A stretch of DNA of 64,000 nucleotides from Aurelia coerulea. Taxonomy: Eukaryota; Cnidaria; Scyphozoa; Semaeostomeae; Ulmaridae. Shown here piece after piece: positions 33,701 to 46,700 of the stretch. The DNA lies in assembly GCA_039566865.1 (NCBI GenBank), contig CM076954.1:11494001-11558000 (forward strand). Direction: 5' to 3'. A program made the position numbers and the translations under genes. A model generated the notes under the pieces. That model did no database searches and was not told where the DNA came from. It saw nothing but the letters and a program-made list of their open reading frames with translations. The first letter of the stretch is position 1. Each line of letters begins with the position of its first letter.

Positions 33701-36700
33701 TTGAATTAAGACACTTTCAGTACTATGGCCTGATCCAAGTTTCTCAAAAAGAATGTGCAACAGAATAGAAATGCATGACATCAATCTATTTGATTTCCAA
33801 TTTCAAGACTATTTATGCCAATGTTGCATAGATATGATATAATAGTTAATTTTGACTTGTTTTCGTTTTTAAGGTAACATTGTATTTCATTCGTAGATAG
33901 CTCATTCTTGTTTTATGCACTTTGAATTTTTGAAGTTGGTATTTTGTTGAATTGGAATTATGTCTGAAACAGCCTTAACATTTACCTATACATTATCCAT
34001 AGATAGTGATGATTATGGGAGCAGTTAGCTGACGTAGAACAATGGATGCCAATTTGAAAGTTCGAAATCATATAGAACCAGAAAAGGGTCCCACTTTTGA
34101 AGATTCAAAGCACCAACAGTCTTTGTTGAATTGAAATTCTGCTTGATAGCCGAGAGACTGAACTGAAGTATTTTTTATTTTTTCTGGTGTTTTTATGAGC
34201 ACTGGAAATATAGGTAAAATCGACTTTACGAAAATTACATTGTTGAGCAACGCCTGAAAAAGTCCTAAAACTCTTGATCAAATCATAAAGAAACTCCTAA
34301 AATATTGAAAATATTGAACAATAAAGAACGCACCATTTTTCACGTGTGAGTGATACCATTGCATATTCATTGCACGCAAGGGCCTTTCGCCACTCTCATG
34401 AGTTATAAGAAATATGTTTTCAAACAAATACTGAAGTTTTTCAATCCTATGGTAATGAATATGCAAACGGTATCTCTCACCGATGAAAATTGTACCTCCT
34501 TTGTTGTCCTGCGGGAGGAGATTCATACGCGTTGATCAAGGGTTTTAGGCCGCGCTCTCAGGCATTTCGCAAGCAAGATATTTTTCTTTGGTTGAATTTA
34601 CCTGTATTTTCAGTGCTCGTAAAAATACGAGAAACTATTTTAGCGAGAATTTAAATCATTCAAGCCCGTCAAGCCCTGTTGATGCTGTGAATTTACTAGA
34701 GGCCGGCACTTTCTCTTGGGCTCACCCGGTGTACTTGATTTCCAAAAGTATATTATCTGCTGTAACCTAGATGTCGTTATTACAAAGTGAATTAATCAAA
34801 AAAGCTGGTTCGCAAAAGTCCATTTGATATTTATTGGGATCAGAAACATTCTATCCATCCTGTGGATGAAGCAAAGAAAATATGAATAGCGCAGATTGGA
34901 ATTGAGAAAATGTTGGTTGTCGGATGATGGCTGATTTTCTTTTCGGTCATCTAGTTTAAGTACTCTTACCTTTTAATTAATGTTTGTTGTTGATTTAACA
35001 GTGTTTATTAAGATTGCAAGTACACTGGTCAGTTGAATGTTTCTTTTACAGAGGAAAAAGGCTTGAGAAAACACATATTATGCGTAAAGAAGGAACAGAG
35101 ACAGGCAGCAGGGAAAGGAGTCACAGAGCTTGTCTTAATCAATCAAAATAAAGGAGAGAGGGCAGATCCAACATTCTACACTATTTCGTAAGTACAATCA
35201 CTGAACTACAAATTAACATTTCCTAGAAACTGTCTAAAATATTTGGTAGCTTCTTCTGTTAAAAGCTAGCGATTAATGGAAATTTCAATGTCATTGGTTA
35301 GAGTTATGAGCTTCTGTTACTTCGACGGTGATATTGAAGTTACCTTATTATAGTGATGCATGAAACTGAGGATTTTAAGATTTTTGCAAATCTAAAAGCA
35401 ATCTGTTCCCTTTGATATGAAATCGATAATGATCTCTATTGTATATTCCAGAAGTTTCTGCAAATTTCCTTTATCCAAAGAAATCAGGGTCATAGTAGAG
35501 AGAGACTCGATGTTGCACCAGTTTTGCTGCAGTGAAACTAAGCAGTAACTAAAATCAGAGCAACACGTGACAGACTGCCTTCAAGTTGCTTACATTTGTT
35601 GTCTTGCAGGGTCCTCAGAGATCAATTTGTGATTTGTACTGATTCATCAAATGCCAGCACTGATTATTCAACATCATTCTAGATTACCTGCATTGTTAAC
35701 ATTTTCATATGAAACTTGTCATCATACAAATTCTAGGTTACAAATTTTGCATTTTATTAAAATATCATTGGAAAACGCACAAATTTCAGACTAACGTTCA
35801 AAAAACAGGATAGGAGCTTGCACAAGACATTTTTTAAGAAGAAACTCTGTTGAATTGCAATCCTTGTCGCTAGACATGTACCGATTTACTAATATGATAA
35901 ACTTTAATGGGATTTTTATTTCACATGGGTCCCAGGGATCAAGGACCCATTTCATGTTATAGCGTTTACGAGCTACAATAAAAACCCGTATAAGAGAACC
36001 TGTGTTTTCCTAGAACAGGCTGATATGATTCTTCTATAAAGGATGAACTACAGGAAAACAGCATCAATAGGTTCTTAAATCGGTTCTTACATAATCCTGA
36101 TTGTCTGTACTGGATGGACCAAAACAGTTTATTTTAACATTGTTGAAATTGGTTTGAAATGGTTGACTTTTTGTACTCGACCACTGTCCATATGTTTTAA
36201 GGATCTAATCTGGGTTTACATCAGTGTCTTAATTAATCTTCTCCGCGAGAACCTGCTTCGTTGACCAGGCTGAAATGTTTCTTATGTATAAGATGGTTAA
36301 TTGGCCAAAACACAGCCTGGAGTCCTTAATCCGCAATTTCTTTTATGTGGAGTTTCACTGTAATTTATTATCATTATCCATCGTTTACTTTGTAGCTGTT
36401 TAATTGACGACTTTGGAAATTTTATGACTGATTTTTAAACAATGGACCCTTTTCACAATGACACCAGTTCTTTTGAAATACATCCTTCGCCTTGATTTAA
36501 TATGGAACTAAATCCCAAAAGCGTACATTTCTGTCAGCAACGCATTGAATAGTTTGTGACCTGTATTTGCATCAAAATAGGCATGGTATAGATTTGTCAC
36601 TGTGCTATGAATGCTTATCGTTCACCTCCAATTGCATTTGATTTTGATTGTGAATGGTATTGCTTAGTTGTGACCCCTTTTCTCCAACGATATTCTTCTT

Positions 36701-39700
36701 ATACCGGGTGGACCGATTTGAAGATTTATGACTTAATATATATATATGATATACGATTAAAACTAGCTGCTCTCCAACGCCTTCAAGACCGGGCATATTC
36801 AATAATAGCAAATGCAAAAATACAACATGGCTGGTCGGCATCCTGGTTAAACGTAGAACATCTTGTTCGTTACGATCGGAATGTTATGACCTACAAGATT
36901 ATGAACAGATTATGCCCTGAAAGCCTAAGGGATAAATACCGACCAAGATCTTTTCATTCGACCTACAATACGAGGCACTGTAAAAATATCCAGATCCCTA
37001 GATATAGGACTGAATTTGCAAAACAAGGATTTCATTATGCAGCTCTGAAGTCATGGAATGATACACCTGGCGAAATTCGTGAGCTACCGACACTTGATCA
37101 TTTAAAAAAACAACTTAGAATGCATCTAAAGAGCTAGACTCTCAAACGCAACTCTCTGGAAGAACAGCAATGATTAAATTTTATAGGGCTGTATGTTTTT
37201 ATTCATAAGGCTCTTATCATTGTACATAGATGTTATATATTTTAATTTGCTGAACGATTAATTTGTGTATAAATAATATTAAATGAAATAATAAAAAAAA
37301 AATATTTAGCAGAAAACCTGAATTAGATTCTGGGATTTTTTGTAAATTGTTTTGTTCTCAATTTTAGAGCTATACACTCTTTTTTTTTATAAGAATATTG
37401 CTTATAAGAATATTCAGGCTCAGAATCATCCAAATTTTGAGAATATTATAAGAATATTGCTCAGCCTCAGCTAGCATATTTGTGTCTCATTTTCCAGCAG
37501 TTGCCTGTTTTGCGATGTTCATAACATTCTTATTGTTACAATTGCTTAAAATTTTCTTTCGTTCGACCATTTCTTCATAATGATATGACACATGTTCCCT
37601 GAAACCATACCAGATTTGAAAAAATAAGAATACTTTAAGAATATGTTAAGGCTCAAAACGGAAAATTTCTTAAGAATATTGAGGCTGGAAAAAATTTATA
37701 GTATTCTTATAAAAAAAAAAGAGTGTACGCGAGTCTCGTAGAATCTTCGGTTTCGAACGCACTAAAAACGATCAAAAACATCGATCAAATTGTCTAGAGA
37801 CTGGACATGGATGGAGAAATAAAAGAGAAAACCATTTCGTGGTTATTTGGGGATTTAGAAATCGATTAATAGACCTTTTAGCTATTCCAAGAAAGAGCCT
37901 GGATCGAACGTTATTTTTATACTTTTTATACGCGAGGTTCGATCGAATGGCGTTAGAGCTTCTATCACTGTTGTGAACATTCGAAAATTCTACAAAATGT
38001 AGCAAAATATCGTTCGATTCTGATTCTTTTCAGAATAGCTAAAAAGGTCTATTGTAGTCTGCTGCACTAGTGTTGGTTCTATGTTGGGTGTACTGTATCA
38101 TCACTTTCAAAGATACAAAGAAATGCCTTTCCTTTTCTAATTTCATTGATTATGCTTCGTTCCTGTCTCAAGGGAGTTAAAAAAACAAACAAGGAAATGT
38201 GATGGGGTCTAGCAAGCATGGAGCTTTCTTGAATTTGTAATACGGGGGAATGGCTTAGCACGGCAATTTATTTGAACTAAGCAGGATTTCATATTTTAGG
38301 CCGCCAGTTGTTGACATAACGCTCGTGCAGTAGATAACACTAATGGATTTGAAAATTCCCAAATCACCATTAAAAAGTTTTCTCTTTGTCCATTCATGCA
38401 GATTCCTCAGAAAATTTGATTAACTTTTTTTTATCATTTTCAGTGTCTTTGAAAACCAAAAATTTAAAAAACTCACTTGTAGTCTAGCTCTAGAAACAGA
38501 AAAAACAAATTTGCAAACAATCCTAAAATCTAATTCAGGCTTTCTGCTGAAGGTTAAGTCATGAATCTTCCAAATCGGTCCAGTGTATGATTGATCGTGG
38601 ACAGCAAAAAGTAGATAGTTTTTTCTAGCGCACCCGGTAGTCTGTGCCAAATGTAATAGTTTCGTTGATTAACTCAATTTCAAGTTCTCGCTTACTGTTT
38701 TATGTTCGATTGTTTTCACATTGTTTTCTGTGATTCCTATGCAGACATGAAATCAATGAAATGAATCTGACATTTCGAGTGGAACTTCTGGGACAGACAC
38801 CTCCAAACGTGCTACCTAGACCTAACTCGACGATCAGAGTAAACGAAGTCCCTTTGCACATGCCAAGGACAGGCAGCACACAGTAAGTATCTTTGGTTGT
38901 ATCATGCGTAATGTGGAAGGCTGAGTAAAATTCAAAATTTTATTTGGTGGAAGTTGTTTGATGTTGTTTTTACTTATAACACGTCATCGTGAAATGGTTG
39001 TATCATGCGTAATGTGGAAGGCTGAGTGAAATTCAAAATTTTATTTGGTGGAAGTTGTTTGTTGTTGTTTTTACTTATAACACGTTCTCGTGAAATGGAT
39101 TTCATCTGGGAAAATTTGAAACCTGGTCCGATTTTAAGCCTTGCTTAATTGTCTTTATCAACAGATATTCAAAGTAATCTGCAATGTTAAGAGGTATGTT
39201 CATGAACAAGGGGTTGGGAACGAGAAGGAAATCTATTGAAATTGATTAAATTGGCACGTGCAGGAGCTAAAGAGACAAATAATGCGTGAAAATTAGAAGG
39301 ACAAAACCTCCAAGGTTTAGCTACACTGCTTAGTATTACTAAAAGCCAAGATACAGCTACTGTCACATACCTACCCTCAGTTCCAAACCATGTGGAAGCG
39401 CGACGAAATGCTACGTTTGCGAGAATTTGGATAATTTTGAAAAAAAAGGCCAAAAAAGACAATTGCTTGAAAATTGGGCAGTATTTAGAGCTGCTTGTGC
39501 GATCCTACAGCAGAAATTTAGTCGGTGATTGGGCTGAAATACTTCCTTTTCTGAGCTAATTTACCTGTCACAGGACTGGCGGCTGTGGAAAGAAAAGCCG
39601 CAGATAACAAATGGCGGGTGGGTCGGGCAAGAGTAAACTGCTGCCTCTTACTGCAAAGATCCTGCTGTCTACTTGCTTTCTTTGGCTTGTGGTTATAAAC

Positions 39701-42700
39701 AACTGATAAGCATGCATAAATTGCTTAATATCCTCTCCATGAAAACTAATCCTTTAACCGTAAATTGTCTTTTTGCTTGCAAAGTCCTTACCAGTTATGG
39801 CAAATATAGAATATTTATATGTCGTTGTGGTTTGGGTTGTTCTATTTGTTATAAAAGAAGACATATCTTGTGGCAGCAAAATTCATTCAAATCTTCAATT
39901 GCATTTGAGTGGCTTTATTTAAAATACCTAAATTCTAGCTCGATGGGTCAGACGGCACAACCGGAACAACCGAAAACAGCTGCACCAATAAGCCCAGTTA
40001 CCGGTAAGTTGTAATTCTATTACTTCTTAGTTCTTGCTTTACGTACAAAATTTTGATCGATGATAGTCCTTTCTCACAAGAAGACGGACAAAATGTCTGA
40101 CGAACGATTTATCTGACATTTGTTCGTCTGGCCGAATATTGGCTGGAATTGTGACGAGTTGTCCGTGTGGACAACCCGGGGGAGGGGGACTCCCTATTGG
40201 TAGGGGTCAGACACAGCATATTTTTGGAAACCCAAAATATACTCTAAGTAGGGTAGTTTTCGACCCCAAAAATGTACTCATTGCTACACAGAATATAAAC
40301 CTAGACGTTTTTCGCTTTTTCTCTACTGTGTTGCAATATTTTGGAGAAAGACTCAGCTCAAGACCATGTGAACGCTAGCTCAAATTTTGCTATCGTTACA
40401 TTTTTCACCGTTTTCAAAATGTGCCGGCATCGTGTGAACGCAGTCTAACACTCATTTTGTCGAACTTTCTCAACAAGAACCCCAAAAACATACCAATTAT
40501 GCACAAAATTGCGTGCCCAACGATATATTGGACAACTTTTGCCAAACCCAAAAAATGTCTGATGTCCCGTATGAAAATGGACACCTGGCTAGCCACAGAT
40601 TCGGATGGGGGGGGGCATTTGTCCCCCACTCCTGTCGAAAGATGATCCTCGAGATTCTTTCAAAGCGAGGAGAAAGATGTGTATAGGCGAGGTAGGGTAG
40701 GGTAAGGATCTTTCCAGAAATGTTGGAAAGTGATTGGGAGAGTCGATCTAAGCCAAAGTAGAGGTGGCTTTTTGAAAATTTTCCTTCACAAACTATCATA
40801 GAATTGTAAAGACTTGCATCTTGCGGGCAAGCAAATTGGATTGCGACAAACGTAAACAGGGTTTGTGCAAACGTCTGCAGAAAGTTTTCTGCAGGAAGCC
40901 CCTTCTAAAAACTTGCAAAAACGAATGAAAACAATGAGCAGATTTTGGGCACGTTTTGAAAGTTTTTTGAAGAGGCTTTCTGGAGAAAATCTCCCATTAT
41001 TTCAGAAAGGAATGGCCGCACCGATTTCTTGTTAAAGTAGATTTGAACTAAACCAAACCATTAAACTATGTATTTGCCGATATGATCATGTTGATATCCA
41101 GGGAGCCGTACCTTTCAAACGAGGATTCTCTTCATTGACTCACCCAGTATTTTTCAATTTATTTTGCTTATTTCCTTCTAAAAATGTCATACATTTATAG
41201 ATCGTGCTTCATTTTAGGGCTTCTTGGTCAGAAATTGCCAGAAATGATTATTGTTGAGCATGATGAGAATGACTGCTAAGATGGACTTAGTTTAAGAAAA
41301 TATAATATTTTTAAATTTTCAACAAGTTGACACTACGCCACATTTCTTTTGAATGCAAAGCGTTTCGTGAGCAAGACATTACATTTTTAAACAGGGAAAA
41401 TTTTTTGCTGTGATTTTTCTGTTCTACGAAAAATTCGAACATTGGATATCTCTGATGCTGAGACTTGTGTAATGAGTCTAATTTTGGACTTCAAAAAATT
41501 TCAGACATTAAAATTTTCGGAAGTATGAAATGTCCGAAAATATTAACCTCCGAAAGTGTTGGTTATGATGTATGTTTTGGGATTCCCGAGATATAAATGG
41601 ATTTCCAACGAATAGTTTAGCTGATCTTTCACCCAAAGGTCAGTCTGTATCTTAATACAGATCTCTCCTTTGAATTTAGCCAAAAGCAAATAAATGTCTC
41701 TTTTCAAAACGCCATATTTAATGCACTAATCTTTGATTTGATAACGTGTTTCTTGTCCAGTCCCAAGAGTGCTGCAGCAAATATTTTCAAATCGTTAAAT
41801 TGATAAAAACGATTGGTAACTTTAAAAATGATATACGGATCTTCTTTGCGCTTGTAATTTTGTATGTGATTTTAAACGAAGATACATGTTGAATGTAAGC
41901 CTATGAGTACTGTAGATATATGGTGCAATTTTTCGTCCCGTATTTAGGAAATATGGTCAGGATACTGTTGTTTGGTTACCGGCCTACTGTTGAGCGATTC
42001 TTTCGTTCAAAATTCAGGCCCGGGCCTTGTAAGGAAGGAAATTGCAGGCGCTGGGCAATTAGAATACCTTGAAAATTCCAAGTACTTGATATTGAGCACC
42101 TTGAAAAGAATTTAATCCCATAACATTAAAGTGTTATCTTTAATATATGACACGGCAATAAGACACCAAGAAATGACACGAACAGGCCAAACATAATTGA
42201 ATCTTTGTAATGAAATGTATATGCACACTCATTGTATCAAAAAGATTATCAACCTAGTCGTTCACTTTATCGAGCTCCTAGAAGTTTCCAGGTGCGTTTG
42301 GTGGCGCTTGATCGAGCTCGAGCGCTTCCTAGGTGTCTCAGATATTTACTACATGAGGTGGCATGTAGATCCATTGTATTTGCGCATCATCTTTTTTTGT
42401 TTCTTTCCTCAGGGATTGAAGGAGTACCATTTGCGATGAATCCAAAGTTTGACATGAGTGTAGTGATGAATGATGTAAGTTATTGAAGCATTTTTTTACT
42501 ATTAAGATACCTGGCTGTCCACTTTTGGTGGGCCACGGGGAGTCGTGTGCTAAGACATCTATCTAGATACATATGAGCATGGGTTTTGGGTGTGGTTTGG
42601 TGTCTTGTAGGACAGTTTGGGATGGTTCTTTTGCTCTTGTCCTGGGTTACCATGTTGGGCGGTGGGCTGCTCCTGAAACCTGTGCAAATTCTTTGTTTTG

Positions 42701-43715
42701 TAATGTACTGTAGGCCCACCCGTTTTTTATTTTCGCTTCAAGTTATTATAGGGGTATTCTTGTAGTAGGTTGTATTTGTGTATGGTTCAGTTGTAAATTG
42801 ATTGGTTAAGTGCTTTAGGTTTTATTTTAAGTTATTTTTATAGGTACATTTGTTAATGAAAACTGAAAGCTGCGCTGGGGCGGTTTCAGGAATTTGTGGC
42901 TTGGTCTTTGGCTGGGATCCTGAGTTAGATGCTAATGTTGCTGGCATCTGATTTGGGATCTTGACTGAGGATTGTGTTGCAGGTCTTCGGAGTTAATCTG
43001 GTGTGCGATTTGTCACGGACTGTTAGGAGTGGATGGTTCTTTCTGGTGCACCAGATAGTTTTAACAAACATATTGTGATTTAGTACCGGGTGTCCCAAAA
43101 AAAAGTACTCGTGTTTAAAAAATCACAATAAATTGATTATCAAACCTTTGATAAAATTTTCTTTTTTACTTGTTTTGTCAAAGACCCAAAAATATTTACA
43201 TATGCTAAAATGTTTGCTTTTGATGCAACGAGGTAAAAAAATTACACGTTCAAAAACCTTATTTTGAGCTATACTTTATAGGCAAAATGCTCAATCTTGC
43301 CTAACAGTCAAAATTTTCAGATTTTTCATCGTCATCGAAGTCTCTAATGATAGTGTGCATTTCTTTCCGTCATTTATGACCAAACTAGAAGCTTTATATG
43401 CACAAATAAATTGATCTGGCAAGCATAAATGCTTTTTTGCAGTATGATTCAAAACCAGGTAGCCCTGAAAAGAGCTAAATTTGCTAATTTTAAACCAATT
43501 AGAAGATCATCTATATCTGGGAAAATAATTTGGTCCTTGATCTACTTGGTAAAAAAAGAAAATTGAAGATCGGTCATGTAAAATTTTGGTGATTTTTCGA
43601 ACGGGAGTACTTTTTTTTGGGACACCCGGTATATTGTATCTTATTTTGGTTTTCTATACCTTTTGTTGTGTCCCCCAATTATTCAGGAAGCTTAATGTTT
43701 TGACTCATAACGAAG

Positions 43716-43772
<57 letters not shown>

Positions 43773-46700
43773 ACATTGTCACGAGACTGCTGTAATTTGC
43801 CTCTATCTCATTCAAGTGAGACAATCTTGAGCGGTCTGCCTGTCTGAAAAAGCTATTCGGACTATCCCTAAAAACTGTCCCCTTGTTTGATCAAATTATT
43901 TGGAAAAATTGAATAGGGAATTGTTAGATCTGTATCTTTCTATACCTTAAAGGGGCTTGATCACCAAATCATAAAAAAATCTGTGAGCACCGCACGTGTC
44001 CATTGTTCATCCATTGTTTTCTTCAGTTTGTTTGGTTGCTTCACCTTCGAGCCATTAAAAAGTGACTGTGCAGGATCCACTTGTGTCGGAGCAATCGTAA
44101 AAGATATGAACGTTTGGTTTGTTCCTCTCCGAAGTACAAGGATCTTTGTTCAAAATAACGCGTTCATTGTGAAAAAAGATGACAATCCTATGTGATATTG
44201 CCTCTCAAAAACTGCAAAATCATCGCTTCGAACTAAATTTGGAGTGAAGCCCCTTCAAAGGCTAACTTAGGTTTTGAGACCTTCTCCTTGCCATATTCCT
44301 AATTCCTGAAGTCAGGAAAATCCTTTTGTAGTTTGGCCTAAGTAATGAAAATAAGACCTGGGGAGGGGGAGGGGGTGCACATAACCTGGGGATGAACGGG
44401 GCTTTGCCCTTCTAGCTGCCAAAATTTGCCTTCGTACCCACTTTTATCGTGACTTTTGGCGAAAAACTGCCCATTTTCAAAGCTTTTTGCCGTTCTCAGC
44501 CAAACCGAGCCCATGTTTGAGGAAGATGTGCCAAAAAAGCAACCACAATTTGATTATTTTTCGCCCAAATATAGCTAGTTAAACCCTGCAAGTTTTTTTT
44601 CTGACTCATCCGGTTTATTAAATGATTTTACATTCCTGCTATTTTTCAGCCATTCTTGTCGTCAATTCCATTCATAACCGTTGAAGATATCAACAGAAAG
44701 GTTTGTACCATTTCTTTGTAATTGCTCTTTGGTAGATTTGCTACTAATGGCTTCACTTGTCTATGGCTCTCTCTCTCTCAGAGCCTGAAAAATTTATCTT
44801 TTCAAATTCGAATAAGTCAATTAATTTGCGTACAGGCTTTGTACTATTTTTCTATCCTTTTTTGCTTATGTGGTTAGGACAATAAGGGCAGATTTTGTAA
44901 TACAATGACAACAGTTGCATTTGATTGACACTTCAATTCAAAGTGATTAGCGACTTCAGACAAACTAAATCCTCTCAACCATAAATTAAAAACAAACAAA
45001 GCCGCAAAAGTTTTCTGAAACCCAAGTAGCTAGCGCGCTCGTTGTGCCTTCCAGAAATTGTTTTTAAGAGCAAACATGAGCATAGATCAAAAGAAGAAGG
45101 ATACATCTGCATATCTGACTCAGGCATTTTATTTCTTTGGTTCAGAAGCCGATCGGGGGGCGATTCAGTTCTCTTATTTTTCGGGTGTAATTGAATCACT
45201 TACTGTTCAGCTTCTGAACCAAAGAAATAAAATGCCCGATGTATATGTGTAAACATATCCTTCTTTTTTCGATATAAGCTCATGTTTGCTCTTAAAAACA
45301 ATTTCTGGAGTGCACAACGAGCGAGCTAGCTACCTTGGTTTCAGAGAAAATTTTGCGGCTTTGCTTGTTTTGAATTACTATACTGGTTGAGAGAATTTCT
45401 TTTGTCTGCGATCGCTAATCGCTTTGAAATGCAATGTCAATCAAAAACATCTCGTGCTATTGTCTTACCAAATCTGTCTTTGTTGGTTAGGACCATTTTC
45501 TTCAGGATCTGTGGCCCGGTTTGGCATGATATAAACTTACATTTCAGAAGCAAAGTAACGAACAGGAACAAGACACAATCTCCATAAGATCCGCAATATT
45601 TTCTTGAAAACTTGAACAACAACTCTTTTACAAGATCTTCTAGTCGTCCATTATCAAAAGTAAAAGTGTCCTCTTCCGGGGTACTTTGTTAGTTCACCAA
45701 CAAAATAGGGGGCCTTCGCAGAGGCGCTCACACATCAGTAAGAGGATTGAAAGCTTGGAAGAATGGCAGTTACCCCAGAAAAATGGGCAGTGTTTACTTG
45801 ATTAATATAACAACATCCTGAGCTTTACTTCTGATCAATGATGTATTTCTTAGCATATGGCTTAAATCTTTGAAATCTTGAACAAACTCAGCTGCAAAAT
45901 TCTGTTCAATTTTCTTTTAACTGAATTGCTTTAGGAACTTGGGTAGCTTGCTGTAAATCTGCAATGAAAATTTCTTCTTATCTTGATGGTTTCAAGATGG
46001 CGACATTTTCATTTTTATTCAAAGAATTCATGGAAAATGTTGAAAAATTCAAATCGTCGTAAATCCTAAAGTCACTGGAGTAAAACTTATACAATCTTCA
46101 AGAAAATCATGGTTTATGTAGGTCTACAATATTGTGGCAAGCAGAAATATGTCGCTTTTCGGGTTTCCCATTTTTGAATTTAAGTAAATATAATAAATAT
46201 AATAAATATAATAAATGCTGTCATTTTGAAACTAATTCAGGTATCAGAAAATTTCTGCGGCAGATTTACAGCAACGGCAAGCTCCTTTCAAGCCATTCAA
46301 TGCAAAGCAAATGTAATAGAATTTTACACCCACGTGATTAAAAAGAAAGGTTGATATTTTAGAAATAGAATATAAATTTAACTGCCATGTGACAACGTGA
46401 TTGGTTGTTCTGAAGAATACATTTCTCACTTGTGAATGCATTCAAGTCAAATCAAAAACTTTTCTTCAGAACGGGAAATCGCTTTGTCAAAGCGGAGACG
46501 GGAATCTTTTATCCTTTATTGACAAAATTTTAAGACCCTAGATTATGAGCCTGATCAGACGAAAAATTTGAATCGAAAGAAGTGTGGGAAGTGTTGTTCA
46601 CACCATTAATATGTCAGATAAGTATGAGAAACATTATCTTGACAAGGTGATAGCAGACTCGATAGTCTCGAACGAGGCCTAAGGTTTCAGGGCCATTCGG

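Larger units (their letters stand above)
36712..38639. mobile_element. TA-flanked composite element containing a retrotransposon fragment and a nested element
   Basis: TA, CCGGGTGGACCGATTTGAAG at the left; CACCCGG, TA at the right. Inverted homology: GACCGATTTGAAGATTTATGACTTAA against the region 38545-38590. The interior matches 14435-15181, interrupted by a CR1-like fragment (36753-37310) and by a 351-bp TA element (37375-37725). The right end is 106 bp before MVB12 exon 4. Confidence 0.8.

Noticed and set aside
36607..37137. 176-codon ORF as a host gene
   Set aside because: From residue ~50 it is the C-terminus of a CR1-like reverse transcriptase; the earlier codons are foldback-element sequence.
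40160..40640. Poly-G element with defined ends
   Set aside because: G-rich tracts are present at both sides but the two ends are not inverted and no duplication was found, so it is noted only as debris.
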